A stretch of 40,074 nucleotides of DNA from Corynebacterium sp. HMSC29G08. GTDB lineage: Bacteria > Actinomycetota > Actinomycetes > Mycobacteriales > Mycobacteriaceae. The notes beneath the pieces are model-generated. The model was given only the letters and a program-made list of their open reading frames with translations. It had not been told where the DNA came from and did not search any database. The translations under genes and the position numbers were made by a program. The stretch spans positions 1 to 40,074 of the forward strand of contig NZ_KV786262.1 of assembly GCF_001806875.1 (NCBI RefSeq). Direction: 5' to 3'. This document shows positions 7,429 to 14,770 of this stretch, piece after piece. Each line of letters starts with the position of its first letter. The first letter of the stretch is position 1.

Positions 7429-9124
7429 CCGCCAATTCACCCGGCATCGTTTCGTCATCACGCCACTGCACTGCCGGCTCGCGGCGTGCCTTGGAAATGG
7501 CGGTGAACGCTTCGACGATGACCCAGATTGCGCAGCAGATGATGATCACGTCGAGGACCAGCAGCAGCCAGTTGCCGGAGTTGTAGAACGTGCGTACCTG
7601 CAGGATTGCCGCCCACAGGGACATGGCGGTGACAAACACCAGCGGCAAAAGGATCGGCAACGTCGGGCGGCGCAGCTGCGTGAGGATCACGGCGACGATG
7701 GACAGTGTCAGACCAGCCATGAGCTGGTTGGTGGTGCCGAACAGCGGCCAGATCAGCATGCCGCCGGAGCCGTCGGTGCCCATGGAGAAGGTTAGGCCCA
7801 TCGCGCAGCCGACGGCGATGATGGTGGCAACCAGGCCGGAGACCTTGAATCCCATCAGCTCGCCGATCTCGCCGACAACCAGGCGCTGCAGGCGCACGCC
7901 GGAGTCCATGGTGGTGGCGGCAAACAGCACGGCCATGGTGGCCAGGATAGTGGCGGACAGGGAGGCTGGGATGCCCAGGCCCTCGTTCATCAGCGCGCCG
8001 CCGCCTTGAATGAAGGCGTTGACGCCGCCGGCGTTCCACTCGTTGTAAATGTTCTCCCAGTCGGTGAGCGTCTTGAAGCCACTGGTGGTGGCAACGATCG
8101 TGCCAAGTGCCAGCAGGCCTTCACCAACTGCGCCGAAGTAGCCGACGAAACGTGCGTCCGTTTCCTTGTCCAGCTGCTTGGAGGACGTACCGGAGGCCAC
8201 GACGCCGTGGAAGCCGGAGATGGCGCCGCAGGCGATGGTGACAAACAGAAGGGGGAAGATGCCGGGGGTGCCGTCCGGGACGGTGTCGCGCAACGCGGGT
8301 GCCGCAACTTCTGGGCGAACCACCAGGAAGGAGCCGTAGAGGATGATCAGGCCAACGAAGAGCTGCAGGCCGTTGATGTAGTCGCGAGGCTGCAGCAGCA
8401 CCCACACGGGCAGAAGCGAGGCGACGAATGCGTAGGTGAACAGGAAGATGATCCACCAGCCGCGGTCCGGGATGCCCAGCATGGTCTCTGGCAGGGCGAG
8501 TGGCACGCGATCGCCCAGGATCATCAGGCCGTAGAGTGCGGCAACGCCCACGATGGACACCAAAGGCAGGTTCCAGTTGAGGCGGTAGATGGCCTGGCCG
8601 ATTAACAGTGCCACTAGGATCGCACCCCAGGTGGGGATAACGGCGGATGGGGTGGAGATCAGCAGGTTCGAAATCACCACGGCAAACGCGGTGTTGACCA
8701 TGAGCAGCAGCAGGAAGATCACAACCAAAAACAGGTTGCGGCCGCGTGCGCCGATGTAGCGGCCGGACAGGGTGCCGATGGATTGGCCGCGGTGGCGTTG
8801 GGACGCCCACAGTGCACCCAAATCATGCATGCCCGCAAAGAACACTGTGCCAAGGGTTACCCACAGAAAGGCCGGCACCCAGCCCCAGATCACCGCGACG
8901 GCCGGGCCGATGATCGGCGCGGCACCCGCGACGGAGGTGAAGTGGTGGCCCCACAGCACGTATTTGTTGGTGGGGACGAAGTCCACGCCGTCCTCCATGG
9001 TGTGGGCGGGGGTCTTGTACGCGTCTGAAAGTTGGTAGACCTTGCGGCCGAGGAATTTGGAATACAGCAGGTATCCGGCGGCCATCATGGCCAGGCCAAC
9101 GAATACGAGCAGAAGTGAGCTCAT
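7412..9124 (-). CDS. cstA: Carbon starvation protein CstA (pyruvate/peptide transporter)
   Basis: A 570-aa polytopic membrane protein with many (roughly 16) hydrophobic segments. Family hallmarks are the N-terminal YSKFLGRKVYQLSD region, the GHHFTSVAGAAPIIGPAVAV motif near 60-80 and the SGFHGVVASGTSSKQ segment near residue 300. CstA/BtsT proteins import pyruvate or peptides in stationary phase or carbon limitation. It is the first gene of cstA-ybdD-ArsA-like ATPase. The upstream gap holds a CRP-like inverted repeat (9170-9185), matching the cAMP-dependent control known for this family in other bacteria. The start is the ATG at 9124, preceded by GGAG about ten bases upstream. Confidence 0.95.
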   Translation of the reverse strand: MSSLLLVFVGLAMMAAGYLLYSKFLGRKVYQLSDAYKTPAHTMEDGVDFVPTNKYVLWGHHFTSVAGAAPIIGPAVAVIWGWVPAFLWVTLGTVFFAGMHDLGALWASQRHRGQSIGTLSGRYIGARGRNLFLVVIFLLLLMVNTAFAVVISNLLISTPSAVIPTWGAILVALLIGQAIYRLNWNLPLVSIVGVAALYGLMILGDRVPLALPETMLGIPDRGWWIIFLFTYAFVASLLPVWVLLQPRDYINGLQLFVGLIILYGSFLVVRPEVAAPALRDTVPDGTPGIFPLLFVTIACGAISGFHGVVASGTSSKQLDKETDARFVGYFGAVGEGLLALGTIVATTSGFKTLTDWENIYNEWNAGGVNAFIQGGGALMNEGLGIPASLSATILATMAVLFAATTMDSGVRLQRLVVGEIGELMGFKVSGLVATIIAVGCAMGLTFSMGTDGSGGMLIWPLFGTTNQLMAGLTLSIVAVILTQLRRPTLPILLPLVFVTAMSLWAAILQVRTFYNSGNWLLLVLDVIIICCAIWVIVEAFTAISKARREPAVQWRDDETMPGELADVRTS

Positions 9125-9169
9125 GTGGTGCTCCAGTCATGGGTAGGAACTTCTAACTACGCACAAAAG

Positions 9170-9185
9170 TATGACATAAAACACA
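9170..9185 (-). promoter_or_regulatory. Possible GlxR (CRP-family) site upstream of cstA
   Basis: On the minus strand the 16-mer TGTGTTTTATGTCATA matches 8 of the 10 fixed positions of TGTGA-N6-TCACA, the site bound by the corynebacterial cAMP regulator GlxR. It lies about 45-60 bases before the cstA start. This is by eye only. Confidence 0.35.
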
Positions 9186-9242
9186 CTTGATTTGTAGAGG
9201 TTTTCACAGGCATTTAGCAGCCGCGTATGACTCGGTCCTTAG

Positions 9243-9497
9243 CTACCGCACGAGCTGCACGCCTGCATCTTCAAACGCATCGAGCATTTTGCTTGTTAAC
9301 GCCCCCGTCAACCCCCAATCCGCCACCACGACCTTGCGGTAGCGCGGCGAAATTTCGCGCAGTAAGTCGGCCAGCGCGTCCAGGTTGCGGGCAACGGGAC
9401 GTTCGGCAGCGGATTCCGGCCCGTAGGCGGCGACGTTGATGGCGGCGCCAAGGTCGGCCACGCTTCGCACGGGGCGGGTTACCCAAATAGTCAGCAT
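9243..9497 (-). CDS. Barstar-family ribonuclease inhibitor
   Basis: An 84-aa cytoplasmic protein resembling barstar, which plugs the active site of barnase/RNase Sa-type enzymes. VRSVADLGAAI matches the barstar N-terminal helix, and NLDALADLL (38-46) matches the NLDALWDAL segment whose two Asp residues (here Asp40 and Asp44) contact the nuclease. The chain ends AFEDAGVQLVR, like barstar's last helix and strand. It overlaps the RNase stop codon by one base (TAATG), the usual toxin-immunity arrangement. The sequence is short and divergent, but the position beside a guanyl RNase makes the call strong. Confidence 0.8.
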   Translation of the reverse strand: MLTIWVTRPVRSVADLGAAINVAAYGPESAAERPVARNLDALADLLREISPRYRKVVVADWGLTGALTSKMLDAFEDAGVQLVR

Positions 9498-9895
9498 TAC
9501 TTGCCCTCCACTTCGTTGGCCGAGATTTCACAGAACGTTTCGTAGTGGTCGTCGGTGTAGAACCATTCGTTGATCACCCCGTCGCCACCCCCGCCGGTGA
9601 CTATGCGGCGCACCCCGCGGTGGGTTACCCCGGGGGTGTCCACGGTGTATTCGCGGTAGTAATCCCGCGCCTGGCTAGGTAGGTGGCCTTCGTAGTTGCC
9701 GAAGCGTTTGTCGTCGTTAACCGGGTAGGGGTAGGGCCCACCTTCGTTGATCAGGGAGATGGTGTCTAAGGCTTGTGCGGGGAGGCGTCCACAAGCAGGA
9801 AGCCCCGACGGCCCCACACCCGTGCCTACCCCCACACCAGGTGCGGCGCACGCGCTGAAAACGCAGCAGGCGGCGAGTGCAATGAGACGTTTCAT
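9497..9895 (-). CDS. Secreted guanyl-specific ribonuclease (RNase Sa/barnase family), possible lipoprotein
   Basis: 132 aa. The N-terminus MKRLIALAACCVFSAC is a signal sequence ending in a lipobox-like FSAC, so the protein may be lipid-anchored at Cys16. The mature part follows RNase Sa closely: LPAQALDTISLI, GGPYPYP, YYREYTVDTPG, RGVRRIVTGGG and YTDDHYETF. The catalytic residues are therefore Glu82, Arg97 (with Arg96) and His117. Cys35 and Cys122 are near the positions of the RNase Sa disulfide. The enzyme would cut single-stranded RNA after G, outside the membrane. It is divergent from dnaG with only 34 bases between starts, and the downstream gene encodes the barstar-like inhibitor, overlapping by one base. 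The role could be nutrient scavenging or competition; the sequence does not decide. Confidence 0.9.
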   Translation of the reverse strand: MKRLIALAACCVFSACAAPGVGVGTGVGPSGLPACGRLPAQALDTISLINEGGPYPYPVNDDKRFGNYEGHLPSQARDYYREYTVDTPGVTHRGVRRIVTGGGGDGVINEWFYTDDHYETFCEISANEVEGK

Positions 9896-9929
9896 GGGTG
9901 TCTATCGTGCCACGCGCTACCATGTGCGC

Positions 9930-11858
9930 ATGGCTAAGGGGAGAATTCCGGATAGTGATATTGAGGCTATCCGTGAGCGCGCGCCGATTGAGGAGATTGT
10001 CGGTGAGTATGTGCAGCTCAAACCTGCAGGCCACGATTCGCTGAAGGGGCTTAGCCCGTTTAAGGACGAAAAAACGCCGTCCTTCCATGTCCGTCCCGCA
10101 CGGGGTTACTATCACTGCTTTTCCACGGGTAAAGGTGGGGACGTTTTTGGTTTCCTGATGGAGATGGAGCAGCTGACCTTCCCGGAGGCGGTGGAGGCGG
10201 TTGCGGATCATATTGGGTACCGCATCAACTATCAGGGCGGGTCCACGGGCGCGCGCGATGTGAAGCCGGGCACTCGCCAGCGCCTGCTGGCGGTGAATAA
10301 GGCGGCGCATGAGTTTTATCGGGAGCAGTTGGAGACTCCGCAGGCGCAGGTGGGGCGCGAGTTTTTGCTGAATCGCGGTTTTACACGCGAGCACATTTAC
10401 CAGTTTGAGTGCGGCTACGCCCCAGACGGCTGGGACTTATTAACTAAGCATCTGCTGCGCAAGGGGTTTGACGTCCAGGAGCTCATCGCCGCCGGTGTGA
10501 CCAGTCAGGGCAAGCGTGGCCCTATTGATAAATTCCGTCGCCGCCTGCTGTGGCCCATCAAGGATGCTGCCGGCAATGTCATCGGTTTTGGGGCTAGGAA
10601 GCTTTTCGACGATGACCCCATGGGCAAATACATGAACACCCAGGACACGCTTTTGTATCACAAGTCGAAGGTCTTGTTTGGCCTTGACCTTGCGAAAAAA
10701 CACATCGCCTCTGGCCACCAGGCGGTGATTGTGGAGGGCTACACGGACGTGATGGCTATGCACGCCGCCGGCGTGGAAACCGCCGTGGCCGCCTGTGGCA
10801 CTGCGTTTGGCCGGGACCACTTACAGACCATCCGGCGGCTCATGCTGGATGACAACTTCTTCCGTGGCGAGCTGATCTATACCTTCGACGGTGATGAAGC
10901 CGGACAGAAGGCGGCGATGCGCGCCTTTGAGGTGGACCAGGATTTCGTGGGGCAGTCGTTTGTGGCGGTTGCCCCGGACGGGATGGATCCGTGCGACTTG
11001 CGCCTTGAGCGTGGCGACGCTGCCGTGCGCGACCTCGTCGCCCGGCGCATCCCCATGATCGAGTTCGTACTGGAGTCTATGCTCGCGGACTTCTCGCTGG
11101 ATTCGGCCGAAGGCCGCGTCCAGGCACTGAACCGCACCGTTGGCGTGGTCGCGGAGATCAAGGACCCCGTTCTGCGCACCGAATATGCACGCAGGCTTGC
11201 CGGCTGGGTGGGGTGGCCGAACCCGGATGAAGTCTTAGCCAAGGTGCGTGAGGCGGCGAAGGCTCCGAAGCGTGAGTTGAGACGTGAGTTGAGACGCAGC
11301 CAAGATAGCCCCACTAGCGGCACCGGAACAACGATGTCTGCCGACCCGTCCGCACCGCGCTTCCTCGTCCCCAACCCCGCGGACCCGATGCTGTGGCCGC
11401 AGCGTGAATCGCTGAAAGCGGCACTGCAGTTCCCGGAGAAAGCCGGCAGCTACTTCGACGGTATTAACCCGGATGCGTTTAGCAACCCGGCGTACCGGGA
11501 GGTGCGTGAAGCCATCGGTACCGTCGGCGGCGCGGCAAGCGCAAGCGGCAACTCCAACTGGATCGCCGCCGTGGCAGGGGAGATGCGTGAGGCCAACGGC
11601 CGCAACTTCGTCGCGGAGCTTGCCGTGGAAGAGATTAATGCCGACAACATCGACGTCTACATCGACTCTGTGCTCTCGCGCCTGCAGGAAACGCGTGTGG
11701 GCGACCAGATCGCCCAGCTCAAGGCGCAACTGCAGCGCATGCGCCCGTCTGATGACGAAACCGCATACAACGCACTATTTTCGGACCTGCTCGCGTTAGA
11801 GCAGGCGCGCCGGGAACTTAACACCCGGGCGCTGCGCTCCACCCCACCCGGAGTTTAA
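9930..11858 (+). CDS. dnaG: DNA primase DnaG with degenerate zinc-binding domain
   Basis: A 642-aa primase that makes RNA primers at the replication fork. The toprim core is intact: VIVEGYTDVMAMHAAG (Glu) and YTFDGDEAGQKAA (Asp-Asp). The C-terminal DnaB-interacting helical domain covers about residues 470-640. The CHC2 zinc ribbon is unusual: the four ligands, normally CPFH and CxxC, are Ser42, Lys45, Cys63 and Thr66, so three of four are lost although the surrounding fold (DEKTPSFHVRP, GGDVFGF) is kept. I recall the same change in other corynebacterial primases. The ATG at 9930 is chosen; the upstream part of the open frame runs through the divergent RNase gene. A 12-bp tandem duplication (11271-11294) adds an RELR repeat to the linker. 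Confidence 0.95.
   Translation: MAKGRIPDSDIEAIRERAPIEEIVGEYVQLKPAGHDSLKGLSPFKDEKTPSFHVRPARGYYHCFSTGKGGDVFGFLMEMEQLTFPEAVEAVADHIGYRINYQGGSTGARDVKPGTRQRLLAVNKAAHEFYREQLETPQAQVGREFLLNRGFTREHIYQFECGYAPDGWDLLTKHLLRKGFDVQELIAAGVTSQGKRGPIDKFRRRLLWPIKDAAGNVIGFGARKLFDDDPMGKYMNTQDTLLYHKSKVLFGLDLAKKHIASGHQAVIVEGYTDVMAMHAAGVETAVAACGTAFGRDHLQTIRRLMLDDNFFRGELIYTFDGDEAGQKAAMRAFEVDQDFVGQSFVAVAPDGMDPCDLRLERGDAAVRDLVARRIPMIEFVLESMLADFSLDSAEGRVQALNRTVGVVAEIKDPVLRTEYARRLAGWVGWPNPDEVLAKVREAAKAPKRELRRELRRSQDSPTSGTGTTMSADPSAPRFLVPNPADPMLWPQRESLKAALQFPEKAGSYFDGINPDAFSNPAYREVREAIGTVGGAASASGNSNWIAAVAGEMREANGRNFVAELAVEEINADNIDVYIDSVLSRLQETRVGDQIAQLKAQLQRMRPSDDETAYNALFSDLLALEQARRELNTRALRSTPPGV
11271..11294. repeat. 12-bp tandem duplication inside dnaG
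   Basis: CGTGAGTTGAGA is repeated twice head to tail, in frame, in the linker before the C-terminal domain of DnaG, giving a repeated Arg-Glu-Leu-Arg. Confidence 0.85.
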
Positions 11859-11868
11859 TGGCAAGCGC

Positions 11869-12723
11869 GTGCACGACCCGCATGCGCCATTTCTTGTTCT
11901 TGGGGGCTTTGGGATTGATAGTGAGTATGTTCCGCAGCTCGCTGCCAAGGTTTCCGAGGTAGCGCGGTTGTACGGTTTCAACCTCGAGTATCCCAATGAA
12001 CTGAAGTTTCAGCATGTGGCCACTCAGAAAGATAGTGAACGGAAGCCACAATGGATGATACGAGCAGGTCTCGAGACTCTGGTTGCTCGACGGGCCCTTG
12101 TGTATTCATGTCTGCGCGCGGCAGCCTCGGTCCCCACGGTGGAAGTTCTGTGTGTAGGTGTCAACGTTGGAAGGCTAGAGGAAACCCAAAATCCTATTCA
12201 ACAGGTGGTTACACCCCTACTAGAGCGGATCGAACTCAATTGTAAGAAGCACAATACTCACGGCCTCGTAATGATGGATGAAGAACGCAAGGACGACAAG
12301 CTCCTTCGAGAGACGCTTCGGGATGGGTCGCCATTTTTTAAGTATGAGAGCCTGCCCGACACTATTGCGTTTATGCCTTCCCAGGAGAGCGCCGGTATTC
12401 AAATCGCTGACCTGATTGCAGGTGGCTTTCAAAGGTATGTGAATGCTTCTGATCCAGGTTATTTGCGCACTTTTCTCAAATCTGTCGACGGGTTTCCGGA
12501 GAATGTGGTTGGGAAGGGGCTTAAGCTCCTCGACCGTGCCGATCGATTACTCCTACCTGAACGCCGCACGGTGAACTGGTCTGAATTTGATAGGGCAATC
12601 CATACTTACGAAATGGAGGTCCATCAACCTTCGAAAAAACTAAGCTGGCGTGCTGATGGGGCACCTAATCTTTTGTTCGAGAACGACTGGGACACCGACT
12701 GGGACACTGCGGTGAAAAAATGA
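11869..12723 (+). CDS. DUF3800-family protein, N-terminally truncated
   Basis: A 284-aa reading frame with DUF3800 features: PFLVLGGFGI at the very start, MMDEERKDDKLLRETLR near the middle and SAGIQIADLIAGGFQRY near residue 185. DUF3800 proteins are RNase H-like and begin with a YxDESG-type motif some 10-20 residues before the FxLGG strand. Here the frame opens at GTG 11869 only seven residues before that strand and is closed upstream at 11797, so the acidic motif is missing. The frame starts 11 bases after the dnaG stop, with no clear ribosome site. Its codons are more A/T-rich than dnaG's. It is probably a remnant of an acquired gene whose 5' end was lost. It overlaps the next small ORF by four bases. 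Confidence 0.65.
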   Translation: MHDPHAPFLVLGGFGIDSEYVPQLAAKVSEVARLYGFNLEYPNELKFQHVATQKDSERKPQWMIRAGLETLVARRALVYSCLRAAASVPTVEVLCVGVNVGRLEETQNPIQQVVTPLLERIELNCKKHNTHGLVMMDEERKDDKLLRETLRDGSPFFKYESLPDTIAFMPSQESAGIQIADLIAGGFQRYVNASDPGYLRTFLKSVDGFPENVVGKGLKLLDRADRLLLPERRTVNWSEFDRAIHTYEMEVHQPSKKLSWRADGAPNLLFENDWDTDWDTAVKK

Positions 12724-13016
12724 AGCGACCGAGTGCCTTATCGGCAACGGGAAACGAAGCGTCCCTCTCGGTCAATAATTCACAGAGTAGTGCGCTGGAC
12801 ATGCTCAGTCAATGGCATTTCCGAATTCGAGTGGGGCGACGGCCGGAGTATATGGAGAAATGGCAGGAAAGCGACAATTCGGAGAAACTCCGGTCTGCTA
12901 AGAAAGCGGGCGTCGTAGCCCGGGTCATTGAATCGTGCGACCTGAACGAAACGCCAGCAGTTTCTGGCGAAATCGTCCAAGCCGCCCGAATATTAGCCGA
13001 ATCGAAGACATGGTAG
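12720..13016 (+). CDS. Small hypothetical protein coupled to the DUF3800 gene
   Basis: A 98-aa frame whose ATG overlaps the DUF3800 stop (ATGA), typical of a translationally coupled pair. The sequence is Ser-rich at the N-terminus, then basic and helical (RPEYMEKWQESDNSEKLRSA), and ends AARILAESKTW. There is no signal peptide, membrane segment or recognised motif. It shares the A/T-rich composition of the DUF3800 fragment, so both probably arrived together. The function is unknown. Confidence 0.5.
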   Translation: MKRPSALSATGNEASLSVNNSQSSALDMLSQWHFRIRVGRRPEYMEKWQESDNSEKLRSAKKAGVVARVIESCDLNETPAVSGEIVQAARILAESKTW

Positions 13017-13064
13017 TCCGGGGCCTCTGGCCAAGTTCAGCTAAAAACTTGCAGCTGTGGCGAA

Positions 13065-13709
13065 CTACTTTTCGGCGGCCTTGGCTGCTTCGCGGGCTGC
13101 CAGCTCCACCGCATCCAACGCCTGATCGCCGCTGCGGGCGGCACGAAGGGCGTCGAGGTACTGGCCGTACTCTTCGGCGGTCCAGTCGGCGTGCTTAGTC
13201 AAACCCGCAATGCGTGCGCGGTTGGAGCAGATGATCGTCGGCTTGTTCTCCTCGCCATCTTCCTGCTCGCCGGCAAGGAAGTAGGCGATTGCGGAGGCGA
13301 ACTTCGGTGGCAGGCCGGTGCCCACCAGCAGTTCGTAGGCGGCAACCGGCTCGATGTCGTCTTGCAGCTTGCGCACCGCGTTCAAAAGCTTCGCGGCGTT
13401 GCCCTTGTTGCGCAGGAAGGCCTGCAGTTGCGTGACCTGGTTGGACTTGCCGGCCATGTAGGCGAAGCAGGCGCCCAGGAAGTCGATGATGTACTCGCGC
13501 GAAAACTCGGACTCGTGGACTACGGATGCAAAGTCGAAGACTTCGCTGCGGGTGATGGTCGCGTTGGCGTCGTCACGAAATGGCGGGACGCGGCGCAAGT
13601 GGTGCGGCCAGCCGGTTTTCCAGCGGATGGGGGAGAAGCTGATGGAGTGTTCCATCACGTCGCCGTGGGTGGGCGCGTGGTTTTCAAGTGCCTGCGAAAG
13701 ATCAGTCAT
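13065..13709 (-). CDS. Conserved hypothetical protein, possibly OGG-fold DNA glycosylase-like
   Basis: A 214-aa cytoplasmic protein beginning MTDLSQALENHAPTHGD at 13709; the frame extends upstream across the divergent mazG start and that part is rejected. The central region is helical. A segment LPPKFASAIAYFLAGE is followed by an acidic loop, KPTIICSNRARIAG, and WTAEEYGQYLDAL. This order resembles the OGG-fold glycosylase-like family in which a FASK-type helix precedes a P-I-x-D loop and a W-x-x-Y-x-x-Y helix. I do not see a certain catalytic Lys/Asp pair, so the family is tentative. The tail is Ala/Glu-rich. Its start is only 19 bases from mazG on the other strand. Confidence 0.65.
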   Translation of the reverse strand: MTDLSQALENHAPTHGDVMEHSISFSPIRWKTGWPHHLRRVPPFRDDANATITRSEVFDFASVVHESEFSREYIIDFLGACFAYMAGKSNQVTQLQAFLRNKGNAAKLLNAVRKLQDDIEPVAAYELLVGTGLPPKFASAIAYFLAGEQEDGEENKPTIICSNRARIAGLTKHADWTAEEYGQYLDALRAARSGDQALDAVELAAREAAKAAEK

Positions 13710-13728
13710 GGGTTCTATCATCGCATGC

Positions 13729-14301
13729 ATGCCTACGCTTGTGCTTGACCCTCGCTGGCCTGACATGGTTCCGGTAACAATCGCCCAGCAAATTACGGGC
13801 CCGGTTGAGTACACCCCCGAAGTTCCTGAACATGCTCGCGCGTGGCCGCACAAAAAGGGAGCTAAGTGGATTGTCACCACAGAAGATCGTGAGGGTATCC
13901 GCGTCTCGTCGCTGCATGACCCTGTCTACCAGGCGGTGCGAACGATGCATGCGGCGCGTACGCGTGGGGAGTGGGAGCAGGCGATGACGCATGAAACGTT
14001 GATTCCTTACCTGCTGGAGGAATCGCAGGAGCTTGCTGAGGAGATCACCAACCCCACCTCGGAGGTGAATCTGCGCAAGGAGCTTTCAGACGTGCTTTTG
14101 CAGGTCCTGTTCCACGCCGAGATCGCCGCAGAGCGCGGCGCTTTTACGTTTGAGGACGTCGCGGCAGCCTTTGTTGCCAAAATGCGACAGCGTGCGCCGT
14201 ATCTTTTCGACGGTTCAACCGGCACCGTCCCTTCCGCCGAACAGGATCGCCTGTGGGAGGAGGGCAAGCGCCGGGAGCGCCGAGAGCGCCGGGAGCTCTA
14301 G
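13729..14301 (+). CDS. mazG: MazG-family nucleoside triphosphate pyrophosphohydrolase
   Basis: A 190-aa all-helical NTP pyrophosphohydrolase that hydrolyses abnormal (d)NTPs to monophosphate and PPi. The MazG metal motif is visible: LIPYLLEESQELAEEI followed by LRKELSDVLLQVLFHAEIA, giving EExxE and ExxD-type acidic residues. RAPYLFDGSTG near the C-terminus also fits the family. The N-terminal 80 residues are a shorter, degenerate lead-in, as in mycobacterial MazG (Rv1021). The ATG at 13729 is used; a GTG slightly downstream is possible. Its position before the transglycosylase and enolase matches the Rv1021-Rv1022-Rv1023 order. Confidence 0.9.
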   Translation: MPTLVLDPRWPDMVPVTIAQQITGPVEYTPEVPEHARAWPHKKGAKWIVTTEDREGIRVSSLHDPVYQAVRTMHAARTRGEWEQAMTHETLIPYLLEESQELAEEITNPTSEVNLRKELSDVLLQVLFHAEIAAERGAFTFEDVAAAFVAKMRQRAPYLFDGSTGTVPSAEQDRLWEEGKRRERRERREL

Positions 14302-14313
14302 TCCGAAACGAGA

Positions 14314-14712
14314 TTACGGCAGCAGGTTGCGCAGCTCCGGCAGGCCGGCGCGCGAGGAGAGCTGCGAGACAAACTCGATTGCCTGGGACTGCGGGGTGAC
14401 CGGGTCCGGCTTGACCACGCCGCACTGCAGCGCGCGGTCGCCCAGTTTGTTCACGGTCGGCGCGGTGACGAGGCGCAGGGAGGAGTCGTCGCCGATTGCG
14501 CCGTTGACCTTGGTTACCAGCTGGGAGCGGGTGGTGTCTGCATCTACAAGGCCGGAGACGCGCAGTGCCGCGCCGAGGGTGTTGCAGTCGGCGGTTTCAA
14601 CTTCGCCGTTGACTACGCGGATGAGCTGGACGAGGGAGTTGTCGGCAGCGGCGGCGGGTGCAAGGGCGACGGCGGCTGCTACCAGGCATGTTGCGATACG
14701 AGTTTTGTGCAT
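14314..14712 (-). CDS. PorB/PorC-like secreted alpha-helical porin
   Basis: 132 aa. The signal peptide is cleaved around ALAPAAAA/DNSL. The mature part is about 108 residues with two cysteines, Cys43 and Cys97, suitable for one disulfide, and several amphipathic helices (DTTRSQLVTKVNGAIGDDSSLRLV). In C. glutamicum the anion-selective outer-membrane channels PorB and PorC are small secreted two-cysteine proteins encoded just before the transglycosylase and enolase genes, which is exactly this location. I therefore assign this gene to that family. Only one copy is present here. It would sit in the mycolate outer membrane. It is convergent with mazG and divergent from the transglycosylase. Confidence 0.65.
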   Translation of the reverse strand: MHKTRIATCLVAAAVALAPAAAADNSLVQLIRVVNGEVETADCNTLGAALRVSGLVDADTTRSQLVTKVNGAIGDDSSLRLVTAPTVNKLGDRALQCGVVKPDPVTPQSQAIEFVSQLSSRAGLPELRNLLP

Positions 14713-14770
14713 AAAAGCACTATAGCTGTTACGGAAGTGACGCGTGTGACTCGTGCTAGAATTTTTCGCC

